This document shows positions 7,871 to 15,727 of a stretch of DNA of 64,000 nucleotides, piece after piece. The notes under the pieces are model-generated. The model was not told the DNA's origin, did not search any database, and saw only the letters and a program-made list of their open reading frames with translations. The stretch is from GWE2-42-39 sp942493345 (lineage in GTDB: Bacteria; Bacteroidota; Bacteroidia; Bacteroidales; Prolixibacteraceae), in contig OW818695.1 in NCBI GenBank assembly GCA_942493345.1, positions 3,720,001-3,784,000 of the forward strand, given 5' to 3'. The position numbers and the translations under genes are program-made. Every line of letters begins with the position of its first letter. Within the stretch, counting starts at the first letter, position 1.

Positions 7871-8425
7871 ATGAGTACAATGGACGTTATATGGAAGGAA
7901 CATCACGATCAACTCCTTTCGTTTATAAAAAAGCGGGTGAAAGATGCTGATCTGTCGGAAGATATTTTGCAGGATGTGTTTGTAAAGATCCTTTCGAAAA
8001 TCGATACGCTCAAAGATCAGGCAAAATTGGAAAGCTGGATTTATCAGCTCACACGAAATGCCATTTCCGACCATTTCAGAAACAAAAAAATTGCAGAAGA
8101 TATTGACGATGTGACGGTAGAGCCGGATCCCGATGACCTGCCGCAGGCCATGCAGGAAGCAACCGGCTGGATTGGTTTCTATGTGCACGCCTTGCCCGAC
8201 CCGTACCGCGAAGCGTTGGTTTTGTACGAACTGGAAGGTTTGTCGCAAAAAGAAATTGCCGAGCGATTGAATATTTCGTACGTGAATGCCCGGAGCCGGG
8301 TGCAGCGTGGGCGGAAAATTCTGAAGAAAAACCTGACCGACTGTTGCGTTTTTAATGTCGATGCCTACGGAAATATTCTTGAATACAACCGCAGAAAAGC
8401 ATCGTGCACGAACTGCAACAATTAA
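7871..8425 (+). CDS. sigZ: SigZ-type RNA polymerase sigma factor
   Basis: 184 residues, an ECF-size sigma-70 factor. Region 2 covers about residues 8-75 (LLSFIKKRV, DILQDVFVKI, LESWIYQLTRNAISDHFR) and region 4 about 105-155 (LPDPYREALVLYELEGLSQKEIAERL, VNARSRVQRGRKIL). The C-terminus carries CC at about 158-159 followed by CTNC just before the end, a Cys arrangement that I associate with the SigZ family and that could bind a metal or metalloid. No anti-sigma gene is adjacent. It is followed at 65 bp by arsM and then arsN2, so a role in switching on arsenic detoxification, possibly sensed by its own Cys tail, is a reasonable inference without direct proof. Confidence 0.87.
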   Translation: MSTMDVIWKEHHDQLLSFIKKRVKDADLSEDILQDVFVKILSKIDTLKDQAKLESWIYQLTRNAISDHFRNKKIAEDIDDVTVEPDPDDLPQAMQEATGWIGFYVHALPDPYREALVLYELEGLSQKEIAERLNISYVNARSRVQRGRKILKKNLTDCCVFNVDAYGNILEYNRRKASCTNCNN

Positions 8426-8489
8426 AAAGTTTGCATCATTTTTCGAAAAGCTGCGTCAACAGGATGTAATCAAAAAAAACATTTTTACA

Positions 8490-9296
8490 ATGAAAAATTC
8501 AGATCAGATCAGAAATGCAGTACGTGAACGGTACAGCGGTTTTGCAGACAAGAACACATCTTTATTTTCATGTTGCCAGCCAGCAGAAAACGCGGCGTCC
8601 TGTTGCGGTGGAAAAGAATTCTCGTTTGAAGAGGTTTCGCTAAGTGTTGGCTATTCAAAAAATGAAATCAATTCGGTGCCTGAAGGTGCAAACATGGGGT
8701 TGGGTTGTGGCAATCCGCAGGCCATTGCATCATTAAAAGAAGGTGAAACGGTACTCGATTTGGGGTGTGGTGGCGGTTTCGATGTGTTCCTGGCAGCCCG
8801 GCAAATCGGAAAAACAGGCAAGGCAATCGGAGTGGACATGACCCCGAAAATGGTTTCGCTGGCCCGCGAGAATGCAGAAAAAGGAGGTTTCGAAAATACG
8901 GATTTCCGGTTGGGAGAAATTGAATATTTGCCGGTTGCTGATAATTCGGTTGATGTAATTATTTCGAATTGTGTAATTAATCTTTCTCCTGAAAAGCAAA
9001 AGGTTTTTAATGAATCGTTCCGGGTGCTGAAAACCGGCGGGCGTCTTGCCATATCCGATGTGGTTGCTTTGCAGCAACTTCCGGAGCATATTAAAAATGA
9101 CCTCGCCCTTTATGGCGGCTGTATTGCCGGTGCGTCGACCGTTGACGAAGTTGAAACCATGCTGAAGAATGCAGGTTTTTCTGAAATACGGATCAGCTTG
9201 AAGGAGGAAAGCAGGAAATTTATAAAAGACTGGACATCGGTTGAAAATATTGTCGAATATATTTCTTCGGCAATCATTGAAGCGGTGAAAAAATAA
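8490..9296 (+). CDS. arsM: Arsenite S-adenosylmethionine methyltransferase
   Basis: 268 residues. ArsM methylates trivalent arsenic with AdoMet. Visible are an N-terminal Cys-pair region (SCCQ at 27-30, SCCGG at 37-41), the AdoMet site VLDLGCGGGFDVFLAA at 88-103, and the three conserved As(III)-binding cysteines in their contexts: GLGCGNP (C73), ISNCVINLS (C161) and YGGCIAGA (C211). This three-Cys set is the signature separating ArsM from ordinary class I methyltransferases. The ATG at 8490 is chosen because the domain begins right after it; upstream in-frame codons overlap the end of sigZ. The gene lies between sigZ and arsN2 on one strand, 11 bp from the latter, so they form an arsenic operon. 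Confidence 0.93.
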   Translation: MKNSDQIRNAVRERYSGFADKNTSLFSCCQPAENAASCCGGKEFSFEEVSLSVGYSKNEINSVPEGANMGLGCGNPQAIASLKEGETVLDLGCGGGFDVFLAARQIGKTGKAIGVDMTPKMVSLARENAEKGGFENTDFRLGEIEYLPVADNSVDVIISNCVINLSPEKQKVFNESFRVLKTGGRLAISDVVALQQLPEHIKNDLALYGGCIAGASTVDEVETMLKNAGFSEIRISLKEESRKFIKDWTSVENIVEYISSAIIEAVKK

Positions 9297-9307
9297 ACGG
9301 GAGAATA

Positions 9308-9736
9308 ATGTTCCTGAAACCAATTCAAGATAACGATTTGCCAAAGGTTATTGAGCTATTGAATTTCTGGAAGTTGCCATCCGGCGACCTCCGGAAATCA
9401 GAAGTTCAGCTTTATGTTGTTAAAGATGAACGCGGTTTGCTGGGGATTGGAGGTCTTGAGATATATGGTGAGCTGGCTTTAATTCGTTCGATTGCCGTGG
9501 CTGAAGAATTCCGGGGAACGGGCATGGGAAAAACAATTTGCGACGAATTGGAGCAGATTGCCGCTGAATCAGGAGTCAAAACGCTTTATTTGCTGACCAC
9601 CACTGCAACTCATTTCTTCGAACATCGGGGATATGAAATTGTAAAAAGAGAAGATTTCCCTGATAGCATCAAGCGAACCAGTCAGTTTTCGGAACTCTGT
9701 CCGGTGTCGGCCGTGTGCATGACGAAATATTTATAA
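9308..9736 (+). CDS. arsN2: ArsN2-type GNAT acetyltransferase
   Basis: 142-residue GNAT enzyme. The acetyl-CoA loop is seen in IRSIAVAEEFRGTGMGKTIC at about 56-75, and the end holds the ArsN2-like signature FFEHRGYEIVKREDFPDSIK followed by TSQFSELCPVSAVCMTKYL. ArsN1 acetylates the arsenical phosphinothricin and related organoarsenicals; ArsN2 is linked to arsenic operons by context, with a less certain substrate. The two Cys in LCPVSAVC are typical. It is directly downstream of arsM and closes the operon before a strong terminator. Confidence 0.85.
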   Translation: MFLKPIQDNDLPKVIELLNFWKLPSGDLRKSEVQLYVVKDERGLLGIGGLEIYGELALIRSIAVAEEFRGTGMGKTICDELEQIAAESGVKTLYLLTTTATHFFEHRGYEIVKREDFPDSIKRTSQFSELCPVSAVCMTKYL

Positions 9737-9737
9737 T

Positions 9738-9776
9738 AAAGAGAAGGCTTGGAAATCCGGGCCTTCTCTTTATTCT
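9738..9776 (+). terminator. Terminator of the arsenic operon
   Basis: Perfect stem AAAGAGAAGGC (9738-9748) / GCCTTCTCTTT (9761-9771) with a 12-base loop, starting just after the arsN2 stop. The symmetric A and T ends could make it work in both directions. Confidence 0.8.
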
Positions 9777-9810
9777 AATTTATCATCCAAATTAACGATT
9801 GATGAATAGG

Positions 9811-9845
9811 ACACATCCGATAAACTTCAAGTTTATCGGATGTGT
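9811..9845. repeat. Perfect palindrome, CCGAT-core family copy 2
   Basis: Arms ACACATCCGATAAACTT and AAGTTTATCGGATGTGT around one central C, perfectly paired over 17 bases. It lies 12 bases past the stop of the gene at 9858-11006 and between two convergent genes. Confidence 0.85.
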
Positions 9846-9857
9846 ATGCTGTAAGCT

Positions 9858-11006
9858 CTATTCTGAAGGTGTGTTTCCGTTATTAATTCCTGAAAAAATA
9901 TTGGTTTTCCGGTCCAGACGATGCAGTAGTGCATAGCCATACTGTTTTTTGATACCGTTTTCGTTTGTGCTTCCACTTTTTGAGATATAAAAATAGTTTT
10001 TCCCCAGAGATATAAATCCGGTGGCAGGATTGCTACCTGTATTGGTAAACCCATACACACCTGATGCTTCGTGTAGAGTACCTTTTTTTGCCAACTGTAA
10101 TAATAAACCTGTTTCGTTTGTCTCTTTTTGCCCGTGAATGATTCCTTTTTCGGGACGAGCTTTGCCATCAATCAGGTAAAGCGGATAATTTGGAAATTGT
10201 GGTTTTGTTCCGGTGTACACGGCCATCCAGTAGTTGCGGGTATCTTTGTCGTATTCCAGATTTTGAACGCCATACGTCGTATTTCCTGTATAAACAAAAT
10301 ATTTAGCTTCGTGCTTCGGACCTTTGGTGTGATGGTGTTTTTGATCCAACACATCTTGATTTTCAGGAGTAAAAGTACTCAAGTCGTATTGTAATATGAC
10401 CTGATAATCATTATCGGTTCTTTCGACGTTTCGGTATATTCCGTAGGCAACCATCAGTTTGATTTTAGCATCTTTGCTTCCGGGCACGGTGCCAAAAGTT
10501 ACTCCGTCGATTCCGCTGCATCCGTATTTATGTCCCATCGATGACGGTTCGTTTTTATATTCGCCGGCATCCAACGGGTTGGTGTAATCCTTGACCACTT
10601 CGTCGAGGTACATGGTGGTTAATACTCCTCCCTGATTATGGGGCATATCGGTTCCGGTGATTTTTTTGACGTCGAAAACCGCAATGTAAAACGAGTTTTT
10701 ATCCTTGTATTCCAACGAGCCATATACTTTGCCTTTGTAGAAGGCCAAATCGCCAAGGTGGCCGGTGAGCCCGGTTACCGAACCAACAACTTTGCCGGTC
10801 ATATCTGTTTTTACCAACATGCTGGTGAAAGAGAAATACATATATTGCCGACTATCGTCAATGGTCATTCCCTGTACGTGGCTTGTGGGCCAGGAACCAC
10901 CATAAATATTACCGGGTAGATTTGCCGGGTTCTGAGCAAAACCGGTTACTATTCCAAAATAAAATAAGAACGCGAGGTTCATCCAAAGTGCAGACAGTTT
11001 TTTCAT
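9858..11006 (-). CDS. Secreted protein of unknown function, propeller-like
   Basis: 382 residues with a signal peptide (LAFLFYFGIVTGFAQNPANL, cleavage near residue 25). The rest is rich in short strands with repeated YMYFS, VYGSLEY, YFVYTG and YFYIS phrases, suggesting a beta-propeller, but I cannot name the family. Notable local features are SSMGHKYGCSGIDGVTFG near residue 170 and a His-rich stretch DQKHHHTKGPKHEAKYF near 250 that could bind a metal. It is the only gene between two CCGAT-core palindromes and has no obvious partner: the SOD gene lies upstream on the same strand, separated by 227 bp including a palindrome. Confidence 0.7.
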   Translation of the reverse strand: MKKLSALWMNLAFLFYFGIVTGFAQNPANLPGNIYGGSWPTSHVQGMTIDDSRQYMYFSFTSMLVKTDMTGKVVGSVTGLTGHLGDLAFYKGKVYGSLEYKDKNSFYIAVFDVKKITGTDMPHNQGGVLTTMYLDEVVKDYTNPLDAGEYKNEPSSMGHKYGCSGIDGVTFGTVPGSKDAKIKLMVAYGIYRNVERTDNDYQVILQYDLSTFTPENQDVLDQKHHHTKGPKHEAKYFVYTGNTTYGVQNLEYDKDTRNYWMAVYTGTKPQFPNYPLYLIDGKARPEKGIIHGQKETNETGLLLQLAKKGTLHEASGVYGFTNTGSNPATGFISLGKNYFYISKSGSTNENGIKKQYGYALLHRLDRKTNIFSGINNGNTPSE

Positions 11007-11163
11007 TCTTTTATTTTTTCAATGTTATCAAATAGAATTTTCTTTTTGGAACCGAAATATCGCCAAAATATTTCTTTTTTCTGCTTTTTGCTTTTCTATT
11101 TGTTTCGGTTTCTTGTTTTTTTGCAAATATCTAAGAGAAGAACTTGAAAAAATGCTGTTTTTG

Positions 11164-11199
11164 TCCTGAACCGATGAATTTGAATTCGTCGGTTCAGGA
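11164..11199. repeat. Near-perfect palindrome, CCGAT-core family copy 3
   Basis: Arms TCCTGAACCGATGAATT (11164-11180) and AATTCGTCGGTTCAGGA (11183-11199) around TG. Sixteen of 17 pairs are canonical; the exception is a T-G pair that would be a G-U wobble in plus-strand RNA. It lies 34 bases past the SOD stop. Confidence 0.82.
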
Positions 11200-11233
11200 T
11201 ATTCTGCCTGTCTTTATCTCAATTTTAGTCTGT

Positions 11234-11938
11234 TTACTTTAGCAAACGAAGCCGTTCGCTTACTTTTTCCCAATTCACAATATTCCAAAAATTATCGACA
11301 TATTCAGCCCTTCGGTTCTGATAATGTAAGTAATATGCGTGTTCCCATACGTCAATAGTAAGTAGGGGAGTTCCTTTTTTTTCAACAATATCCATCAATG
11401 GATTATCCTGATTGGGCGTCGAGCTTACAAATAATTTTCCGTTATGGTCGGCTACCAGCCAGGCCCATCCGCTGCCAAACTGCGTTTTTGCCGCATTTCC
11501 AAAACTTTCCTTGAATTTTTCAAACGAACCAAAATCGCGTTCAATTGCATTTTTGAGTTCTGTCGAAGGGTTTGTCTTTTCCGGGCTTATGTTTTCCCAA
11601 AACAGGACATGGTTATAAAAGCCGCCTCCATTGTTCCGTATCGAACTGTTGAGTATGCTTATTTTTGCAAATAGTTCATCGATCGCGAGATTTGCTTCTG
11701 GTGTGCCTTTTATTGCGTCCATGAATTTTGTATAATATCCCCGGTGATGTTTGTTGTAATGCAGTTCCATCGTTTGGGCATCAATGTAAGGTTCGAAAGC
11801 ATTGTAGGCATACGGAAGCTCCGGAAATTCGTAATTTCCCGCTAAAGGTGAACCTGTTTGATCCTTTATTCGTGCCATTGCCGGACTTATAGCCAACATG
11901 ACTCCAGCCAGTAAAATAAAAATTATTCGTTTCATCAT
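11234..11938 (-). CDS. Exported Fe/Mn-family superoxide dismutase
   Basis: 234 residues; removes superoxide. All four metal ligands are in their family contexts: LHYNKHHRGYY (His, about 59), NHVLFWENI (His, about 110), and DVWEHAYYLHYQNRR (Asp and His, about 195-199). GSGWAWLV and STPNQDNPL are also conserved. Unlike the common cytoplasmic enzyme, it starts with a signal peptide, MMKRIIFILLAGVMLAISPAMA, so it should act in the periplasm or outside. Fe versus Mn use cannot be decided here. The start may be either of the two first Met codons. It is probably a single gene followed by a palindrome that could act as its terminator. Confidence 0.92.
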   Translation of the reverse strand: MMKRIIFILLAGVMLAISPAMARIKDQTGSPLAGNYEFPELPYAYNAFEPYIDAQTMELHYNKHHRGYYTKFMDAIKGTPEANLAIDELFAKISILNSSIRNNGGGFYNHVLFWENISPEKTNPSTELKNAIERDFGSFEKFKESFGNAAKTQFGSGWAWLVADHNGKLFVSSTPNQDNPLMDIVEKKGTPLLTIDVWEHAYYLHYQNRRAEYVDNFWNIVNWEKVSERLRLLK

Positions 11939-12438
11939 ATTGTGTATTTGTTATTAAATCAATTACTTCCTTTTTGTGAATAATAACATAATTGTATCGT
12001 GTTTTGTTTGAACGAAACGAGCATGTTTTACTAAATACAAAATGAGATGTATCAATCGGAAATAATTGTGCTTAAAAACACTTGGTGTGGTAAACTTCAT
12101 GTGATTTATTATTGTCATATTGTATAGGGGAAATAGGATGATATTGATTTGTGAAAATTGGAGTTTAAAGACAGATAGCTGTATCGAGAGTGTACAAATT
12201 CAACTTTATGTCGAATTTATTTACGGGAGGTATCGATATTTATGGAATGAGCATGATTTGTATAAGCATCAATTGGAATGATTATTGTTTTATGCGAATT
12301 GAAGCGAAGCTAAATTGGAGCACAGCGTAAATCAGTGAAACGAAACCCATGCAATGAATTCCATACGTTGAAAATTTAGTTTGAAAAGTAAAAGGCAGAT
12401 ACGAGAATTTTTCGAATCAGGTTTGAAAATTTATACAA
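11939..12438. other. Intergenic stretch between divergent genes, no gene seen
   Basis: 500 bp, AT-rich, between the SOD start and the mutarotase-like gene. It must hold the promoters of both, but I see no clean -33/-7 pair, no ORF with coding character and no repeat. Confidence 0.5.
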
Positions 12439-13740
12439 ATGAAACAAAAACTTGTCATACTGGTTGCTGCATTGTTGAGTGCAATAGTTGCAGTTGGAAA
12501 TACGGATTCGACTGTCCGTTTTAATGTTGTAGTTGCCGGGAAATTGCCGCGTCTGTTTTTTGGATATGAAAATGAAGGCTATGCCGGTGTGTTTTCAGGA
12601 GTTGCCGGCGATAAACTGATTGTTGCCGGGGGAGCGGGTTATCCAGATAAAAAACCGTGGGAAGGAGGAATGAAAACCTTCAATGATAAAATCTTCGTGT
12701 ACACAATTGTCGGCGACAGCCTCGTTTTCCAAGATGACTCGTCTGAACTTCCTTCACCTGTTGCTTATGGCGCTTCAGTTACACTTCCCGAAGGAGTTTT
12801 GTGCATCGGTGGAAATGATCCGGATAAATGTTTTTCCCGTGTTTTTCTAATCGGGTGGGACAAGAAAGGCCATCGAATTGTGTATGAAAATTATCCTGGA
12901 TTGCCGGTGTCATTAACTTACACATCGGCAATACTGTTGGACAACAAAGTATATGTGGTTGGCGGTTCATCATCGGTCGATGGGATCGATACCGGAGCAT
13001 GTTTTTATATGCTTGATTTGTCGAAGAAAAAATCGGTGGATTTTTCATGGGAAACTTTGCCTGCTTTCCCGGGAAAAGGAAGGATTTTTTCTGTTGTTGC
13101 AGGACAATCGAATGGCACTGTTCCATGTGTTTATCTGTTTAGCGGAAGAAATGTGGATGAAAAAAAAGAAATAACAGTTTTTACTGATGGATTGATCTAT
13201 AACCCGGTTTTAAAACAATGGTTGCCAATCGTTTCTGATGGTTCGTTGAATTTTCCGGTGATGGCTGGTTCTGCGTTCTCATTCGGAAAAAACAACATTG
13301 CTTTTGTCGGTGGAACCTCCGGTGACCTTTTGATGAAAGAACAGCATTTGCGGAAAAAGTTGAATGAAATAATCAGGCTTCGCGACACTGCTGCAATCCC
13401 GTTGTACAAAGAAGAACGTTTGCGCTATTATTTAGACCATCCGGGGTTTTCCAAAGATATTTTGCTCTACAATACAATTACCAATACGATCGTCAAAGCA
13501 GGAGCGTTCGATACGCTATGCCCGGTAATAACTACTATTGTGCCGTTTAGAAATGGCGCATTTTTGACTAGTGGTGAAATCAAACCCGGCGTTCGTACCC
13601 CGGAAATATTTTTAATAAAACCGGTTCAGCAAGCGTTCAGTTTCGGCTGGTTTGATGCGATGGTTGTATTTCTATCCTTTCTGTTTATTCTAGTCGTCGG
13701 ATATGGTTTTTCAAAAAAACAGAAAAAACACCGCCTGTAA
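12439..13740 (+). CDS. Cyclically permuted sialate mutarotase-like Kelch propeller, truncated before a symporter domain
   Basis: 433 residues with a signal peptide (MKQKLVILVAALLSAIVAVG). The body is a Kelch-type six-bladed propeller resembling the cyclically permuted relatives of NanM/YjhT, which speed up anomer exchange of N-acetylneuraminate: GVFSGVAGDKLIVAGGAGYP followed by DKKPWEGG, then KVYVVGGSSS and NNIAFVGGTSGD. After the propeller (about residue 400) comes WFDAMVVFLSFLFILVVGYG and FSKKQK, the look of the first membrane helix of a sodium:solute symporter, and then an abrupt stop. Propeller-symporter fusions exist in Bacteroidota, so this is read as the remnant of one. The propeller itself looks intact, now with a C-terminal membrane anchor. 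Confidence 0.8.
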   Translation: MKQKLVILVAALLSAIVAVGNTDSTVRFNVVVAGKLPRLFFGYENEGYAGVFSGVAGDKLIVAGGAGYPDKKPWEGGMKTFNDKIFVYTIVGDSLVFQDDSSELPSPVAYGASVTLPEGVLCIGGNDPDKCFSRVFLIGWDKKGHRIVYENYPGLPVSLTYTSAILLDNKVYVVGGSSSVDGIDTGACFYMLDLSKKKSVDFSWETLPAFPGKGRIFSVVAGQSNGTVPCVYLFSGRNVDEKKEITVFTDGLIYNPVLKQWLPIVSDGSLNFPVMAGSAFSFGKNNIAFVGGTSGDLLMKEQHLRKKLNEIIRLRDTAAIPLYKEERLRYYLDHPGFSKDILLYNTITNTIVKAGAFDTLCPVITTIVPFRNGAFLTSGEIKPGVRTPEIFLIKPVQQAFSFGWFDAMVVFLSFLFILVVGYGFSKKQKKHRL

Positions 13741-13795
13741 TTTTAAAGGCGCTGGATGTGTTTATGGCTATGCGGCTTTCATCTTAAATCCTTAG
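13727..13795 (+). pseudogene. Frameshifted remnant of a sodium:solute symporter domain
   Basis: Dropping one A from the A6 run at 13723-13728 lets the mutarotase-like frame continue as QKNTACNFKGAG before an ending at 13795. QKNTxDYFxGxGR is the expected sequence just after helix 1 of sodium:solute symporters. The remaining symporter, some 450 residues, is absent; the next gene starts 34 bp further on. Short and therefore tentative. Confidence 0.4.
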
Positions 13796-13800
13796 TTTTG
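13793..13800 (+). promoter_or_regulatory. Candidate -7 box for the UroD/MtaA-like gene
   Basis: TAGTTTTG matches TAnnTTTG, 29 bases before the ATG at 13830. No clear -33. Confidence 0.3.
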
Positions 13801-13829
13801 AATCAGAAGACAAAAGAAAAGCAGATTAT

Positions 13830-14825
13830 ATGACAAAAAAAGACCAATTCGAAAAGCTGAGCGGTGGTGATGTCTCTGGTCGGGTGTTGTTCAGACCAAT
13901 ATTGATGCACTTTGCAGCACGTTTTAATGGAAATACCTATGGCGAATTTGCATCCGATTACAAGGTTTTGGTTGAATCGAATATCCGTTGCATGGACTAT
14001 TTTGAAACAGACATGGTTGGTTTAATTTCCGATCCGTATCGCGAAACTTCGGCTTTTGGCGCAAAAGTCAGTTTTCCTGCGGAACAGGTTCCTCGTTGCG
14101 AACAACTGTTGGTTCAGAATATCGACGATGTCAAAAACTTGAAACGCCCGGATGTTTATAAATGCGAACGGACTTTGGACCGGATCCTTGGAGCCAAGTT
14201 GTTTCAGAAGAAATTGAAGGGAGAAGTGCCGGTTATCGGCTGGATTGAAGGCCCGCTGGCAGAAGCATGCGACTTGACCGGAATCAGCAACATGCTGATG
14301 CAACTAATGCTTGATCCCGATTTTTCGAATTTTCTGCTTGATAAATGTGTGCAAACGTCCAAAGATTTTGCAAAAGCCCAGATCGAAGCGGGTTGTGATA
14401 TTATTGGTATGGGCGATGCTATTTGCTCGCAGATCGATGAATGTACCTATGACCTTTTTATAAAAGAACGACATCGCGAGATAATCGATTTTATTCACGG
14501 GTTAGGCGCCAAAGTAAAAATGCACATTTGCGGAAATATTACACATCTTCTTCCTTCTCTGAAGGATTTGAAAATAGATATTCTGGATATTGACTATATG
14601 GTTCACATGGAAGAGGCTTTTCGTATTGTTGGGCCGGAAGTAATCCGTTGCGGTAATCTGAACCCTGTTGCTATTCTGAATAGTACGGCATTCGAAGTAG
14701 AACAACTGTGCCGAAAATTACTGGAGGCGGAAAAAGGAAGGAAATTCATTTTATCTGCCGGTTGTGAAATTACGGTTTCTACTCCGTATGAAAATCTGGG
14801 CGCGATGAGACTGGCTTTGAAATAA
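13830..14825 (+). CDS. Uroporphyrinogen decarboxylase / MtaA-CmuA family protein
   Basis: 331 residues of the UroD superfamily, closer to corrinoid-dependent methyltransferases than to HemE. N-terminal RPILMHFAARFNG and DPYRETSAFGAKV, a middle VIGWIEGPLAEACDLTGI, and the zinc-type motif MHICGNITHLLPSL near residue 231 followed by ILSAGCEITVSTPYENL near 310 give the H-x-C...C ligand pattern of MtaA/CmuA. MtaA-type enzymes move methyl groups between corrinoid proteins and thiols. No corrinoid protein gene is adjacent, so the substrate is unknown. True HemE residues for heme synthesis are not evident. Confidence 0.83.
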   Translation: MTKKDQFEKLSGGDVSGRVLFRPILMHFAARFNGNTYGEFASDYKVLVESNIRCMDYFETDMVGLISDPYRETSAFGAKVSFPAEQVPRCEQLLVQNIDDVKNLKRPDVYKCERTLDRILGAKLFQKKLKGEVPVIGWIEGPLAEACDLTGISNMLMQLMLDPDFSNFLLDKCVQTSKDFAKAQIEAGCDIIGMGDAICSQIDECTYDLFIKERHREIIDFIHGLGAKVKMHICGNITHLLPSLKDLKIDILDIDYMVHMEEAFRIVGPEVIRCGNLNPVAILNSTAFEVEQLCRKLLEAEKGRKFILSAGCEITVSTPYENLGAMRLALK

Positions 14826-14953
14826 AAAACACGTTTGAATTTTCTTTTTTCTGCTGTTTTTAGTTGCAAATCGATTGTAGCCTTACATGTTTTTCTGAGG
14901 CCTGTTGGTTATTTTATTCTTCATTTTTGTATCTTGCCGCTTTATTTTTCACA

Positions 14954-15727
14954 ATGATTAAAAATGTAGTTTTAATAGGAGCCGGTAACCTTGCTACCCA
15001 ACTGGGGCTGGCTTTATACGACAGTGAAATCAATATTATTCAGGTTTATAGTCGTACCACCGAATCGGCACGGACATTGGCGGGTAAAATAAATGCCGCA
15101 TTTACCACCGATCTTTCAGCAATAAAAGAGCATTGCGATTTGTATATTATTGCAGTGAAGGATGATGTGGTGGCTGAGGTTGCCGCACAGGTAAATTTCG
15201 GGAACAGCCTGGTGGTGCATACAGCCGGAAGCCTTCCTATTGAAATCCTTTCACCATATACCGAAAACTATGGAGTTTTCTATCCGTTTCAGACATTTTC
15301 GAAAAACAAGAAGGTCGATTTTAGTAATGTGCCGGTTTGTTTGGAAACCAATACGCCTGAAAATTTTAAAAGATTGGAAGGGGTTGCCCGAAAAGTTTCA
15401 TACAAAATCACCCGGCTCGATTCTGGTCAGCGGATCGTTCTTCATGTTGCGGCTGTTTTAAGTTGTAATTTTGTGAACCATTTGTATACATTGACCGAGA
15501 ATCTTCTGAAAGAAAACAATATGGGATTTGAATTGCTCTATCCCTTAATTCAGGAAACAACAGAGAAGGCAATGAAATTGAGTCCTGTCGAAGCGCAAAC
15601 AGGCCCGTCGGCCCGAAACGATCAGGAGGTTGTTTTGAAACATATAAAATTGCTGAACGATAAGCCTGAATTACAAAAAATATATCAGTTGCTGTCCGAT
15701 AGTATTTACCAATTACACCATTCGTAA
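14954..15727 (+). CDS. DUF2520 Rossmann-fold oxidoreductase
   Basis: 257 residues. An NAD(P)-binding Rossmann fold opens the protein (NVVLIGAGNLATQLGLALYD), followed by LYIIAVKDDVVAEVA and VVHTAGSLPIEIL, and a C-terminal helical dimerisation domain with HVAAVLSCNFVNHLY and AQTGPSARND. This matches the DUF2520 family next to F420-dependent and ketopantoate-type dehydrogenases; the substrate is unknown. The ATG at 14954 fits the Rossmann strand; a TTG upstream would add an unlikely hydrophobic leader. It overlaps kdsC by one base and forms a tight run kdsC-maf-OM protein. Confidence 0.88.
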   Translation: MIKNVVLIGAGNLATQLGLALYDSEINIIQVYSRTTESARTLAGKINAAFTTDLSAIKEHCDLYIIAVKDDVVAEVAAQVNFGNSLVVHTAGSLPIEILSPYTENYGVFYPFQTFSKNKKVDFSNVPVCLETNTPENFKRLEGVARKVSYKITRLDSGQRIVLHVAAVLSCNFVNHLYTLTENLLKENNMGFELLYPLIQETTEKAMKLSPVEAQTGPSARNDQEVVLKHIKLLNDKPELQKIYQLLSDSIYQLHHS

